Shown here: positions 17,490 through 25,090 of the stretch, piece by piece
Layout of the letters: every line of letters begins with the position of its first letter
How positions within the stretch are numbered: the first letter of the stretch is position 1
Origin: CAZIKB01 sp964539665
Lineage (GTDB): Bacteria > Zhuqueibacterota > Zhuqueibacteria > Oceanimicrobiales > Oceanimicrobiaceae
Reading direction: 5' to 3'
NCBI GenBank assembly: GCA_964539665.1
Contig: CAZIKB010000089.1
Coordinates: 1 to 27,262, forward strand
Length of the DNA: 27,262 bases
The notes under the pieces: model-generated
The model's input: the letters and a program-made list of their open reading frames with translations, nothing else
Database searches by the model: none
What the model was told of the DNA's origin: nothing
Made by a program: the position numbers and the translations under genes

Positions 17490-17531
17490 GAATTTGCTCA
17501 GATTATAATAGTTAGTATTATAGTTAAACGA

Positions 17532-18677
17532 TTATCTTTTTGATAGTATTGAGTTTTCACGTTCTGCCACAATTTTTACCCTGGTTTTATCATTCAAGCC
17601 TGCCTGGCCAACGACAATTATTTTCTCCCCGGCCTCAATTCCAGATAAGGATTCTATTTTTTCATAATCCTGGTACCCCGGGTCTAAAGCTATTTTGTGG
17701 GCGATGCTGTCACGAACTACAAAAACATTGATGACTTCGTTTTCATAAACGATGGCGGTTTTTGGAATTAAAACTGTGTTCTTATGAGTGTCGGTAATGA
17801 TATGGGCATTTACAAACATGCCAGGTCGCAGCCGATTGCTTTGGTTGCGAATACCAATCGTCACTTTAAAGGTACCGCTCTGGGGATCAACGACCGGACT
17901 TACCCGCTTTATCCAACCTGAAAACCTTGCATCCTTTAAATGCTCGGATGTGATAAAAGCTTTTTGTCCTTTGGTAATAACACCTATATCTTTTTCAGGA
18001 ATATGTACTACTGCAATCATTTCTTCAGTATTGATGACAGTAAAAAGTTTTTCTGTCGGTTGAATTCGGTCACCTGGCCGTTTAAGACGCTCGCCAATCA
18101 CGCCTGAGATAGCTGAGGTGATTCTTGTGTAATCTAAATTCAATTTTGCCTGTTGCCATTGTATTTTTTTTGCTTCCAATGCATACCTGGATGTTTCAAA
18201 TACTTCTTTGCTGAGGAGATTTTTGTCAAACATTGACTGTTTACGTTCGTACAGATTTTTTTCTTGCTCATAGTTCACTTTAGCACTGGCCTCTGCTAAG
18301 GCATATTCATCTGCTTCCAATTTTATTAGAACCTGGTCTTTTTTGACAAAGTCGCCTTCTTCTACATAAATTTTGTCCACGAGACCTTGAACTCTGGAAT
18401 AGACATCTGTCATTCTTTCTGTTTCCAGGTTTGAGCTCAGTAAGATAAATGAAGAAATATCGCCAGCATTGACAATAGTAATTTCAACAGGTATGAGGTC
18501 TTCATCTTTTTGGGGCTCTTCTTTTTTTTCTTTTTCAGCGGAGGTAGTGTCGTCATTCGCAGCAGTCGTGGAGTTTTCGCTGTCTTTGCTTTGTGCGTCA
18601 TTGTTGGTGCAGTTTATTTGCCATAAGCTTGTTATGAGAATAATTACGGTAGAAATTCTCAATATTTTGCTGATCAT
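17532..18677 (-). CDS. RND efflux periplasmic adaptor (membrane fusion protein), probable lipoprotein
   Basis: The adaptor links an inner-membrane RND pump to an outer-membrane channel. I choose the ATG at 18677 (381 residues) because AGGAG sits six bases before it; an in-frame ATG at 18713 lacks a site. Residues 5-21 form a hydrophobic signal segment and C23 could be the lipidated cysteine, though the preceding LWQIN is a poor lipobox. A low-complexity acidic/Ser/Thr linker (about 24-60) follows. Then come the beta-barrel/lipoyl halves (VQGLVDKIYVEEGDFVKKDQ and ISGVIGERLKRPGDRI) flanking a helical hairpin at about 115-190, and a C-terminal beta-barrel with SPVVDPQSGTFKV and LRPGMFVNAHI. It is the first gene of the operon with two permeases; no TolC-like gene is nearby, so the channel is encoded elsewhere. 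Confidence 0.93.
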   Translation of the reverse strand: MISKILRISTVIILITSLWQINCTNNDAQSKDSENSTTAANDDTTSAEKEKKEEPQKDEDLIPVEITIVNAGDISSFILLSSNLETERMTDVYSRVQGLVDKIYVEEGDFVKKDQVLIKLEADEYALAEASAKVNYEQEKNLYERKQSMFDKNLLSKEVFETSRYALEAKKIQWQQAKLNLDYTRITSAISGVIGERLKRPGDRIQPTEKLFTVINTEEMIAVVHIPEKDIGVITKGQKAFITSEHLKDARFSGWIKRVSPVVDPQSGTFKVTIGIRNQSNRLRPGMFVNAHIITDTHKNTVLIPKTAIVYENEVINVFVVRDSIAHKIALDPGYQDYEKIESLSGIEAGEKIIVVGQAGLNDKTRVKIVAERENSILSKR

Positions 18678-18683
18678 GTTAAT

Positions 18684-18687
18684 CTCC
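18684..18687 (-). promoter_or_regulatory. Ribosome binding site that decides the adaptor start
   Basis: GGAG (within TCAGGAGATT) lies six bases before the ATG at 18677 and inside the longer frame that begins at 18713, so initiation at 18677 is favoured. Confidence 0.75.
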
Positions 18688-18738
18688 TGATTGATTATTC
18701 GTTCTATATACAATTTTTGTGGGTTGGTTGACTACAAA

Positions 18739-18760
18739 AAATAGTACGTCTGTACTATTT
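18739..18760. promoter_or_regulatory. Palindromic operator candidate of the RND operon
   Basis: A perfect inverted repeat AAATAGTAC-GTCT-GTACTATTT (9-bp arms, 4-base spacer) lies 62 bases upstream of the adaptor start, in the gap shared with the divergent TPR gene. Its length and symmetry suit a TetR- or MarR-type dimer, classes that often control RND pumps. Six bases further, TTTCG (18766-18770) and CGAAA (18778-18782) form a second, shorter inverted repeat. No regulator gene of the TetR type is in the window. No T-run follows, so it is not a terminator. Confidence 0.5.
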
Positions 18761-18847
18761 ATATGTTTCGTTTTGTACGAAATTTATACTGATTGTCTTC
18801 CAATATTAAAACATGTTAAATATATTTAATTTAGAAAAAGGATCTAT

Positions 18848-18875
18848 TTGAATATGGATGTGTTATTGTTATAAA
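18848..18875 (+). promoter_or_regulatory. Possible promoter of the TPR gene
   Basis: TTGAAT (18848-18853) and TATAAA (18870-18875) with a 16-base spacer, matching four and five of six consensus positions. In such AT-rich DNA chance matches are frequent, so this is tentative. Initiation would be near 18882, leaving a leader of about 110 bases. Confidence 0.3.
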
Positions 18876-18889
18876 GTTGAGGAGTTAAA

Positions 18890-18913
18890 ATGGCGATAAA
18901 TACAAAACAGTAA
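18890..18913 (+). CDS. Possible 7-codon leader ORF (MAINTKQ)
   Basis: A GAGGAG ribosome binding site (18879-18884) lies five bases before ATG, followed by six more codons and TAA. The mini-ORF is 78 bases upstream of the TPR gene start and its first codons resemble those of that gene (MATRT). It could be a leader peptide, or a decayed duplicate of the gene start. The promoter proposed at 18848-18875 would start transcription inside this ribosome binding site, so the two proposals conflict. Confidence 0.25.
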   Translation: MAINTKQ

Positions 18914-18991
18914 TTAAAATAAAATCATGCGAAGGAATGGGCTCTTATATACATTGTTAGTTGATTTTGAAATCTAAAGGGAGTTGGATTT

Positions 18992-19564
18992 ATGGCAACC
19001 AGAACATCGCTAAATGAAAACGAGGAATTGTTGGAAGGAACAATATTCTTGCAACAAGGAGAGTATAAAAATGCTATAGAAAGTTATGAACAGACTTTGA
19101 GGGATGAGCCGGAAAATTTAGACGCCCTTTACGGATTGGGAATTATTTCACAATTTAAGGGTAACTATGAGGAAGCCCGTACTTATTTTGAAAAGTCTTT
19201 AGAGATACAGGCAGCAAATGTTGCGATATTAAATAATTATGGTTTGGTTTTAACGTATTTAGGAGATTTGGAGTCAGCCAGGAATTCTTTCCAACAAGCA
19301 ATCGAATTTGATCCGGATTTTATAGATGCACAAAAGAATCTGGCGGACATTTATGCTAAAACAGGTGAGGATGATAAGGGAATTCAAATATTCAGAGAAA
19401 TACTAAAAAAACATCCAGATGATATCCAGACTTTAATCAGTGTTGCAAAGCTATATTCAGAAAAGGGTGATTATGATGCAACCATATCTATGTTCGAAAA
19501 AGTTGTGGAAATCGATCCGGAAAATATAACCGCCCGTAATGGTCTTTCCCAATTTGCAGTCTAA
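18992..19564 (+). CDS. Soluble TPR-repeat protein
   Basis: The 190-residue protein is built almost wholly of about five consecutive 34-residue tetratricopeptide repeats (for example ALYGLGIISQFKGNYEEART and the unit with LNNYGLVLTYLGDLESARNS). It has no signal peptide or membrane segment, so it is likely a cytoplasmic protein-interaction scaffold. An AAAGGGAG ribosome binding site precedes the ATG. It is divergent from the RND operon and convergent with the eRF1-like gene; neither neighbour suggests a partner. TPR proteins of this kind cannot be assigned a function from sequence alone. Confidence 0.88.
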   Translation: MATRTSLNENEELLEGTIFLQQGEYKNAIESYEQTLRDEPENLDALYGLGIISQFKGNYEEARTYFEKSLEIQAANVAILNNYGLVLTYLGDLESARNSFQQAIEFDPDFIDAQKNLADIYAKTGEDDKGIQIFREILKKHPDDIQTLISVAKLYSEKGDYDATISMFEKVVEIDPENITARNGLSQFAV

Positions 19565-19581
19565 CGCGTTAGTCCGTTGAG

Positions 19582-19610
19582 AGTTAAATCTTCGTTTCTT
19601 TGCAAAAGTT
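19582..19610 (+). repeat. Dispersed 29-nt repeat, copy B
   Basis: Second copy of the element at 10083-10111 (27 of 29 bases identical: AGTTAAATC, one change, TCGTTT, one change, TTTGCAAAAGTT). It starts 17 bases after the TPR stop codon and is followed within six bases by an 11-bp-stem hairpin. Function unknown. Confidence 0.6.
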
Positions 19611-19615
19611 ATTAC

Positions 19616-19647
19616 TAACAAACTTTGTCTTCAGGAAAAGTTTGTTA
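19616..19647. terminator. Hairpin between convergent genes, probable terminator
   Basis: Perfect 11-bp inverted repeat TAACAAACTTT/AAAGTTTGTTA with a 10-base loop. It lies between the TPR gene (plus) and the eRF1-like gene (minus). The stem is A/T-rich and the following T-run is broken (plus strand AATTTCCTTTATTTT), so termination may be weak. Confidence 0.5.
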
Positions 19648-19658
19648 ACAAATTTCCT

Positions 19659-20072
19659 TTATTTTATTACACCAAATCGGGATTTTACTTTTGCGATAAG
19701 CTGTGGATCCGTCATTTTATCTGAAGATTCGACATCAATAATTTTATGCGCTAAATGCGTTCGTTTGTTAATTTCGTTTTTCAATTCTTTCTTGGCCAGA
19801 CCAGGACCAAGTAAAAAGATTTTATCTGCCAGAGCAATTTTTTTTAAGATGGATGAATAAAAATTGTTTAATTGGTGGGTAAGTCTGTCTGTATATTTTG
19901 TGACGGAAACACCAGCATGAGAGTACAAACTTTTTGATGGTGTGCCACGCGTGGATTTGTGTTTTTTTTCAATATTGGATTCTAAAGTATCGAGTTTAGT
20001 GTGACCATTTGGGGAAAGGTTTACAATTTTTGCGATACCATGGCTTACCCAAATACCAACATAATTGCTCAT
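19659..20072 (-). CDS. Small conserved protein, probably eRF1/Pelota domain-3 (L30e-like)
   Basis: The 137-residue protein begins with a short beta-strand pattern YVGIWVSHGIAKIVNL, followed by a Lys/Ser-rich loop, a helix (LTHQLNNFYSSILKKI) and the motif ADKIFLLGPGLAKKELKNEI, ending with VESSDKMTDPQLIAKVKSRF. I recognise this layout from a widespread family of small bacterial proteins usually left hypothetical or linked to translation factors; the 'FGPG-x-AK-x-EL' segment resembles the L30e-like domain of eRF1 and Pelota. A role at the ribosome is therefore plausible but unproven. AGGAGAT six bases before the ATG supports the start. The gene stands alone, convergent with the TPR gene and divergent from the GbsR-type regulator. 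Confidence 0.7.
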   Translation of the reverse strand: MSNYVGIWVSHGIAKIVNLSPNGHTKLDTLESNIEKKHKSTRGTPSKSLYSHAGVSVTKYTDRLTHQLNNFYSSILKKIALADKIFLLGPGLAKKELKNEINKRTHLAHKIIDVESSDKMTDPQLIAKVKSRFGVIK

Positions 20073-20300
20073 AGCTATCTCCTATATGTTGATGGATAAT
20101 GATTGTGAAGTGATAAAAAGATAACAAGTTTATTTGAAAATGTCAAGATAACTATTTTTAACATATTAGAACAAAATTGCTTTTTTGAATTATTTTATCC
20201 TTAGTGATGTTGCCAATAAAATAGACAGACGCGCTGATAATTCATAAACCGGCAGCCAGTCTAAACGCATCTGCACTATTATTATTTTTAGCAGAAAAGC

Positions 20301-20329
20301 TTGACAAAATGAACTATTTTGTTTAAATT
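20301..20329 (+). promoter_or_regulatory. Sigma-70-like promoter of the GbsR-type regulator
   Basis: TTGACA (20301-20306, perfect -35) and TAAATT (20324-20329, four of six) are separated by 17 bases. Initiation would be near 20336, giving a leader of about 33 bases. The -10 element lies inside the inverted repeat at 20318-20341. Confidence 0.6.
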
Positions 20330-20341
20330 GTCTTAAACAAA
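20318..20341. promoter_or_regulatory. Inverted-repeat operator overlapping the -10 element
   Basis: TTTGTTTAA-ATTGTC-TTAAACAAA, perfect 9-bp arms with a 6-base spacer. It covers the -10 box and start site of the regulator gene, the classical place for an autorepression site. Binding by the encoded winged-helix protein is inferred from position. Confidence 0.55.
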
Positions 20342-20368
20342 TATTATCAGCGTTAAAACTTTTTGAGA

Positions 20369-20878
20369 ATGTCAAACAAGAACATAGAAAAGAAGAAACA
20401 GCAATTAGCCGAATCTGTTGGTGAATTTATTAAATTATGGGGTTTTAAAGAAATCCATGGACGTGTCTGGGTGCACATATATTTATCAAAAATACCCATA
20501 ACTGCAAAAGAACTAACTGAGAAATTAGGAGTTACAAAAGGCCTGATTAGTATCACGCTTTCAGAATTGGTTGAATATCAAGTAATTGAAAAAGTAAATA
20601 CTGGAAATGCTAAATCGCCAGGATACCAATCCAATACCGATTTAGTGCGGGTAATTTATAATGTACTTCGAAATCGTGAGCTGAAAATGACTACTAAAAT
20701 TCACGATAATATTCTTTCTTTATCCAATGAATTGGATGGTGTTGACCCGCCAATGAAAGAAAAACTTAATAAATTGTCGGATATGACTAACTTTGCAATT
20801 GAAAGTATAAATCAGTTATTGGACAATAAAACGATTTCGACAAATCGATTTAAAATAATCATGAAGTTGATATCATAG
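20369..20878 (+). CDS. GbsR/MarR-family transcriptional regulator
   Basis: From ATG 20369 the product has 169 residues (a TTG two codons earlier is an alternative). Residues 8-100 match the GbsR-type winged helix-turn-helix: AESVGEFIKLWGFKEIHGRV, the helix-turn-helix around ITAKELTEKLGVTKGLISIT and a wing with VEKVNTGNAKSPGYQ. The rest is helical and likely forms the dimer interface. Family members sense small molecules; GbsR of Bacillus responds to choline, but other members control lipid or osmolyte genes, so the ligand here is unknown. A promoter with an overlapping palindrome suggests autoregulation. The men operon starts 256 bases downstream on the same strand, which makes it a possible target. 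Confidence 0.85.
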   Translation: MSNKNIEKKKQQLAESVGEFIKLWGFKEIHGRVWVHIYLSKIPITAKELTEKLGVTKGLISITLSELVEYQVIEKVNTGNAKSPGYQSNTDLVRVIYNVLRNRELKMTTKIHDNILSLSNELDGVDPPMKEKLNKLSDMTNFAIESINQLLDNKTISTNRFKIIMKLIS

Positions 20879-20953
20879 CTAAGCGAGTTGTCATGGTGAA
20901 TTATGAATGAAATGGTTAAATATTATTAATGGCTATGTTGTCTCATTGGTACT

Positions 20954-20971
20954 TTGTTTCTAATCAAACAA
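20954..20971. promoter_or_regulatory. Possible second GbsR-type site upstream of menF
   Basis: TTGTTT-CTAATC-AAACAA, 6-bp arms. The arms equal the core of the operator at 20318-20341, but the spacing between them is 6 rather than 10 bases, so binding by the same protein is doubtful. The remaining 256-base gap shows no clear promoter. Confidence 0.2.
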
Positions 20972-21134
20972 TATAACAATAGAGCCATGGAACAATGTGA
21001 TTTTAGAATAAACTTCTTATGCATAAACAAACGAAGATTTATTTCTCAACAGAATTGTACAATAAATCGCGGTCATAAATATCAACATCAAGTGGAAGTT
21101 CAGCATACAATTACAGGAGGGAGCAGCGTATTTA

Positions 21135-22472
21135 ATGACAAATAAAAACTCAAAAATAGGGCAGTCTGTTTTTCACCAGCTCAGCCCGCCTGGTTGTTTG
21201 AGATGGTTTTTCAATACAGCCATTATTAATCAATTCCCGATTGCTCTTTGGCAACTACCGAATAGCTATGAACAACAAGCAATTATTGATCTTTCAAAAA
21301 CCACGAAAAAGATAAACATTGATTTAAATACCATACCTCCAGGTTTTGTCTTTTCACCATTTGATAATCAACAGGAGGAATCAGCGTTTTTAATTAATGC
21401 TCATCTTCACCTGCGGAATTCAACGTGCACATTAGTTAATGAAAGTGAAACAGAATGCCGCTCATCAATAACGGAAAATGCAAGACGATTTGAAAATACT
21501 CTGAAAAAAATATTTAGCGCTGCAGGAAATAATAGTAACGGAAATAATCATGACCATCAAAAAAAATGGTTCAATGGTGGTTCCGCAATGGAAATTCCCC
21601 TAGTGACTAATAGCTTATATTGTGAATGGATTGAACAGGCTCTTAAGAAAATAGAAAAGACCGATTTCCTCAAAGTTGTATTATCTCGTATCATTGAGAT
21701 CGAATTAAGAAACAATTTTGATCCATTAAATATTTTTTATAGTTTATGTGCCGCCTTTCCCAATGCCTTTGTTTCTGTTGTGGCCATTCCTGAAATTGGC
21801 ACCTGGATCAGCGCCACACCTGAACTTTTGTTGGGTGTAAATAATGATGAATTAACTGCCGTATCCTTAGCCGGGACAAAATCCGTTGGTTCAAACAGCG
21901 GTAAAACGTGGAGGGATAAAGAACTTGTAGAACAGGCGATTGTTAGCGATTACATTAAAGAATGTTTCTTACAGCAAAATATAGACAATTATGTTGAACA
22001 GGGTCCTTTCACGATACAAATAGGAGACCTGTTACATCTGCAAACGAAATTTACTTTAAAATTATCATCCACTAATAACAAGATTGATGTCAATCAATTT
22101 TTGAGGGATTTACATCCCACGCCCGCAGTATGCGGCGTACCAAAGAAAGAGGCTTTTAATTTTATTCAATCTAAAGAAATCCATAATCGCGATTTTTATT
22201 CTGGTTTTTTAGGGCCGGTCAACATCCAGCATCAATCTCAGCTTTTTGTAAATTTAAGATGTCTGCAATTGCTCCAGACATCAGCTGTTTTATATGCCGG
22301 TTCAGGAATTACAATTGATTCCATCCCGGAAAATGAATGCTTTGAAACAGAATTGAAATTAAAAGCATTACTAAATTTTCTAAACAAAACACCCGATGTG
22401 CAGGCATTTGAAGGTTCCAGTTTGGATAAATATGCTGTGCCGCATCGGGTACTCTGTGATGATAGCATTTAA
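21135..22472 (+). CDS. menF: Isochorismate synthase
   Basis: Converts chorismate to isochorismate, the first committed step to menaquinone. The 445-residue protein has the chorismate-binding fold in its C-terminal two thirds: FLKVVLSRIIEIEL with the probable catalytic base K180, TPELLLGV, SLAGTKSVG, RDKELVEQAIVSDYI, the LHPTPAVCGVP motif, FYSGFLGP and the metal-site region ENECFETELKLKALL. The N-terminal 120 residues are variable, as usual. It could in principle feed a siderophore pathway (EntC-like), but the men genes that follow decide for MenF. The AGGAGG at 21115-21120 is about 14 bases from the ATG, longer than ideal, and no other in-frame ATG is closer. It overlaps menD by 14 bases. Confidence 0.93.
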   Translation: MTNKNSKIGQSVFHQLSPPGCLRWFFNTAIINQFPIALWQLPNSYEQQAIIDLSKTTKKINIDLNTIPPGFVFSPFDNQQEESAFLINAHLHLRNSTCTLVNESETECRSSITENARRFENTLKKIFSAAGNNSNGNNHDHQKKWFNGGSAMEIPLVTNSLYCEWIEQALKKIEKTDFLKVVLSRIIEIELRNNFDPLNIFYSLCAAFPNAFVSVVAIPEIGTWISATPELLLGVNNDELTAVSLAGTKSVGSNSGKTWRDKELVEQAIVSDYIKECFLQQNIDNYVEQGPFTIQIGDLLHLQTKFTLKLSSTNNKIDVNQFLRDLHPTPAVCGVPKKEAFNFIQSKEIHNRDFYSGFLGPVNIQHQSQLFVNLRCLQLLQTSAVLYAGSGITIDSIPENECFETELKLKALLNFLNKTPDVQAFEGSSLDKYAVPHRVLCDDSI

Positions 22473-24189
22473 ACAGAGTATTGTAAATATTGCAGAAATT
22501 TGCGCTCAAAAGCGTGTTCTTAATTTCATCATTTCTGCTGGCTCGCGTTCCGCACCTCTCACTCTGGCTTTTGTACGACACCCTCAACTCACCTGCAGAA
22601 CCATTGTTGACGAACGCTCTGCGGCATTTATAGCTTTAGGTCTGGCGCAGCAATTGGGGGCCCCGGTTGGATTAGTATGTACATCCGGAACCGCTGGCCT
22701 TAATTACGCTCCAGCAGTAGCGGAAGCCTACTACCAGCGCATTCCGCTTTTGATATTAACCGCTGACAGACCCCCGGAGTGGATTCACGAGAATGACAAT
22801 CAGACTATCCACCAATTGGAAATGTTCGGGAAACACAGCCGTGGCAGTTTTGACCTTCCTGTAGACGACACGCATCCAGATGCGAAATGGCAAATAGAAA
22901 GAACTATCTCTGAAGCGATTAATCTCAGTTTATGGCCGATACCGGGGCCGGTACATATCAATGTCCCCCTGCGCGAACCACTCTACCCGGACTCTGACTT
23001 ATCTTATCAGAAAAAGTGCAAAGTCGTGACTATGACGCCCCCGCAAAGCAGCCTGGGAGACCAGATTTGGGATGAGCTCATTCACACCTGGAAAAATTCA
23101 AAGAAGAAACTAATTGTCGGAGGAATGCATAAAGTCAATACACGTCTTGCAGAAAAATTAATGAAGCTGCACAATGATCAAAACGCTGCCATTGTCACTG
23201 ATATTACAGCGAATTTGCAAAGTGTGCAAACGATTCATCATTCGGATATGATATTGGGAACGGAGTCTGAGGAAGCTCAACAAGATTTAGCTCCGGATTT
23301 GTTGATCACATTTGGAGGGCAAGTTGTTTCCAAAAATCTGAAAGTATTCTTACGAAAGTACAAACCGAAAGAACATTGGCAGATTCAACAGCATGGCCAA
23401 TGTATTGATACCTTTCAGTCATTGACGCACATTTTACCGGTTTCTGCAGAATATTTTTTTGAAAAGATAACGGAAATGTTATTTTCCGGAAAAGAAAATA
23501 CCAACAATCAAATATCTGTCAATGCAAAGAGCTACAGGTCAATATGGGATACTTGGGAAGAAAAAGCTCGGGATGCGATGCGAACTTTTATGAGTGACAT
23601 ACCGCACAGTGAGTTTTTAGCCGTGAATATGGTTTTGAAATCTCTACCTCTTCAAGGCAGTTTACAATTGGGAAATAGTTTTGTAATACGACTGGCAAAT
23701 TTTTTAAGTCTTAAAGAAAATCGCAGAATTCAGGTAAATTCAAATCGTGGTACCAGTGGTATTGATGGCACGCTCAGCACCGCAGTTGGAGCTGCTCTTG
23801 CTACCACCCAAATAACCACGATAATTTTAGGTGATCTTGCATTCTTTTATGATCGTAATGCCTTGTGGCACAATTATCTCCCTTCGAATTTAAGAATTAT
23901 AATAATCAATAATTATGGCGGAGGTATTTTCCGAATTTTAAATGGTGCGAGTGAGTTACCGGAGCTCAGGGAACATTTCGAAGTGGAGCATAATTTAACA
24001 GCAAAGAATACCGCTGCAGACCATGGATTAAATTATACCTTCTGTGATTCAAAAGAGGCTCTTAAGAAAATGCTGCCTGATTTTTTTAAGTTCCAGGATA
24101 AACCTGCCATACTTGAAATACACACAGATAAAGAAGTGAATGCTAAAACATTTTTTAAATTCAAATCTATTATGAAGGAGCTTAAATGA
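22459..24189 (+). CDS. menD: 2-succinyl-5-enolpyruvyl-6-hydroxy-3-cyclohexene-1-carboxylate synthase
   Basis: Thiamin-diphosphate enzyme that joins isochorismate and 2-oxoglutarate. I place the start at ATG 22459 (576 residues), since the protein similarity begins at about residue 6 (SIVNIAEICAQKRVLNFIIS) and the frame's earlier ATG at 22396 lies deep inside menF. Key features: SAGSRSAPLTLAF, DERSAAFIALGLA with the glutamate that activates the cofactor, CTSGTAGLNYAPAVAEAYY, LTADRPPE, and the cofactor/Mg motif GDLAFFYDRNALW ending in NN after about 26 residues (GDL replaces GDG, as is normal in MenD). It overlaps menF by 14 bases and menB by 4 (ATGA), so translation is likely coupled. Confidence 0.96.
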   Translation: MIAFKQSIVNIAEICAQKRVLNFIISAGSRSAPLTLAFVRHPQLTCRTIVDERSAAFIALGLAQQLGAPVGLVCTSGTAGLNYAPAVAEAYYQRIPLLILTADRPPEWIHENDNQTIHQLEMFGKHSRGSFDLPVDDTHPDAKWQIERTISEAINLSLWPIPGPVHINVPLREPLYPDSDLSYQKKCKVVTMTPPQSSLGDQIWDELIHTWKNSKKKLIVGGMHKVNTRLAEKLMKLHNDQNAAIVTDITANLQSVQTIHHSDMILGTESEEAQQDLAPDLLITFGGQVVSKNLKVFLRKYKPKEHWQIQQHGQCIDTFQSLTHILPVSAEYFFEKITEMLFSGKENTNNQISVNAKSYRSIWDTWEEKARDAMRTFMSDIPHSEFLAVNMVLKSLPLQGSLQLGNSFVIRLANFLSLKENRRIQVNSNRGTSGIDGTLSTAVGAALATTQITTIILGDLAFFYDRNALWHNYLPSNLRIIIINNYGGGIFRILNGASELPELREHFEVEHNLTAKNTAADHGLNYTFCDSKEALKKMLPDFFKFQDKPAILEIHTDKEVNAKTFFKFKSIMKELK

Positions 24190-25013
24190 GTGAGCGGCAA
24201 ATAAAATGGGATACTCTGAAAGAATACGAAGATATCCTGTTTCAATACTATAAAGGCATTGCTAAAATAAGCATCAATCGTCCTGAAGTGCACAATGCAT
24301 TCCGGCCAAAGACTGTATTTGAACTTTCAGAGGCTTTTGAATTAGCCAGACAAAATACAGACGTGGGCGTAATTATTCTGTCAGGTGAAGGTGATAAAGC
24401 ATTTTGCAGCGGCGGCGACCAGAGGGTGCGTGATGAAGGCGGCTATGTGGGAGACGATGGAGTACCGCGGTTAAACATACTTGACGTTCAAAAGCAAATT
24501 CGCTCTATGCCCAAGCCGGTCATCGCCATGGTAGCTGGCTGGGCAATCGGCGGCGGCCATGTTTTGCACGTTGTGTGTGATTTAACTATTGCCGCTGAAA
24601 ACGCCCGGTTCGGTCAGACCGGGCCCAAGGTAGGGAGTTTTGATGGCGGATTTGGAGCCTCGTATTTAGCCCGGTGTGTGGGACAAAAAAAGGCTCGTGA
24701 GATTTGGTATCTTTGCGATCAGTACGATGCTCAGGAAGCATTGGCGATGGGACTCGTTAATAAGGTTGTACCGCTGGACGAATTAGAAAGCACAACTGTG
24801 GACTGGTGCTCTAAAATGCTAACCAAAAGTCCGATGGCTCTCCGATTGTTGAAATCAGCATTTAACGCGGAATTAGATGGTCAGGCAGGCTTGCAGGAAT
24901 TAGCCGGCAATGCTACTTTGTTGTATTATTTAACCGAAGAAGCCAACGAAGGCCGCAAGGCTTATGTTGAAAAACGACCGCCGGATTTCAAAAAGTTCAA
25001 GCGGTATCCATAG
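24186..25013 (+). CDS. menB: 1,4-dihydroxy-2-naphthoyl-CoA synthase
   Basis: Crotonase-fold enzyme closing the second ring by Dieckmann cyclisation of o-succinylbenzoyl-CoA. The 275-residue length fits. Seen: VHNAFRPKTV, AFCSGGDQ, GWAIGGGHVLHVVCDLTIA (oxyanion hole) and FGQTGPKVGSFDGGFG. The QTG in that last motif, with the Trp in REIWYL, corresponds to the bicarbonate-binding residues of the E. coli enzyme, placing it with the bicarbonate-dependent type I MenB. It starts inside the menD stop (ATGA). A 77-base gap follows before menA, the only real gap in the operon. Confidence 0.97.
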   Translation: MSERQIKWDTLKEYEDILFQYYKGIAKISINRPEVHNAFRPKTVFELSEAFELARQNTDVGVIILSGEGDKAFCSGGDQRVRDEGGYVGDDGVPRLNILDVQKQIRSMPKPVIAMVAGWAIGGGHVLHVVCDLTIAAENARFGQTGPKVGSFDGGFGASYLARCVGQKKAREIWYLCDQYDAQEALAMGLVNKVVPLDELESTTVDWCSKMLTKSPMALRLLKSAFNAELDGQAGLQELAGNATLLYYLTEEANEGRKAYVEKRPPDFKKFKRYP

Positions 25014-25090
25014 ATGTAACGAAACGTCTTGTTTGCATAACTTTCAATCGGGTCGATTGAGTTACACTTGACTATAAAATATCAGATATT

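Noticed and set aside
20954..21145. 63-codon frame upstream of menF
   Set aside because: No ribosome binding site, composition unlike neighbours, and it runs over the menF ribosome binding site and start.
22396..22458. Longer menD start at 22396
   Set aside because: It would overlap menF by 77 bases and add residues without MenD similarity; ATG 22459 fits better.
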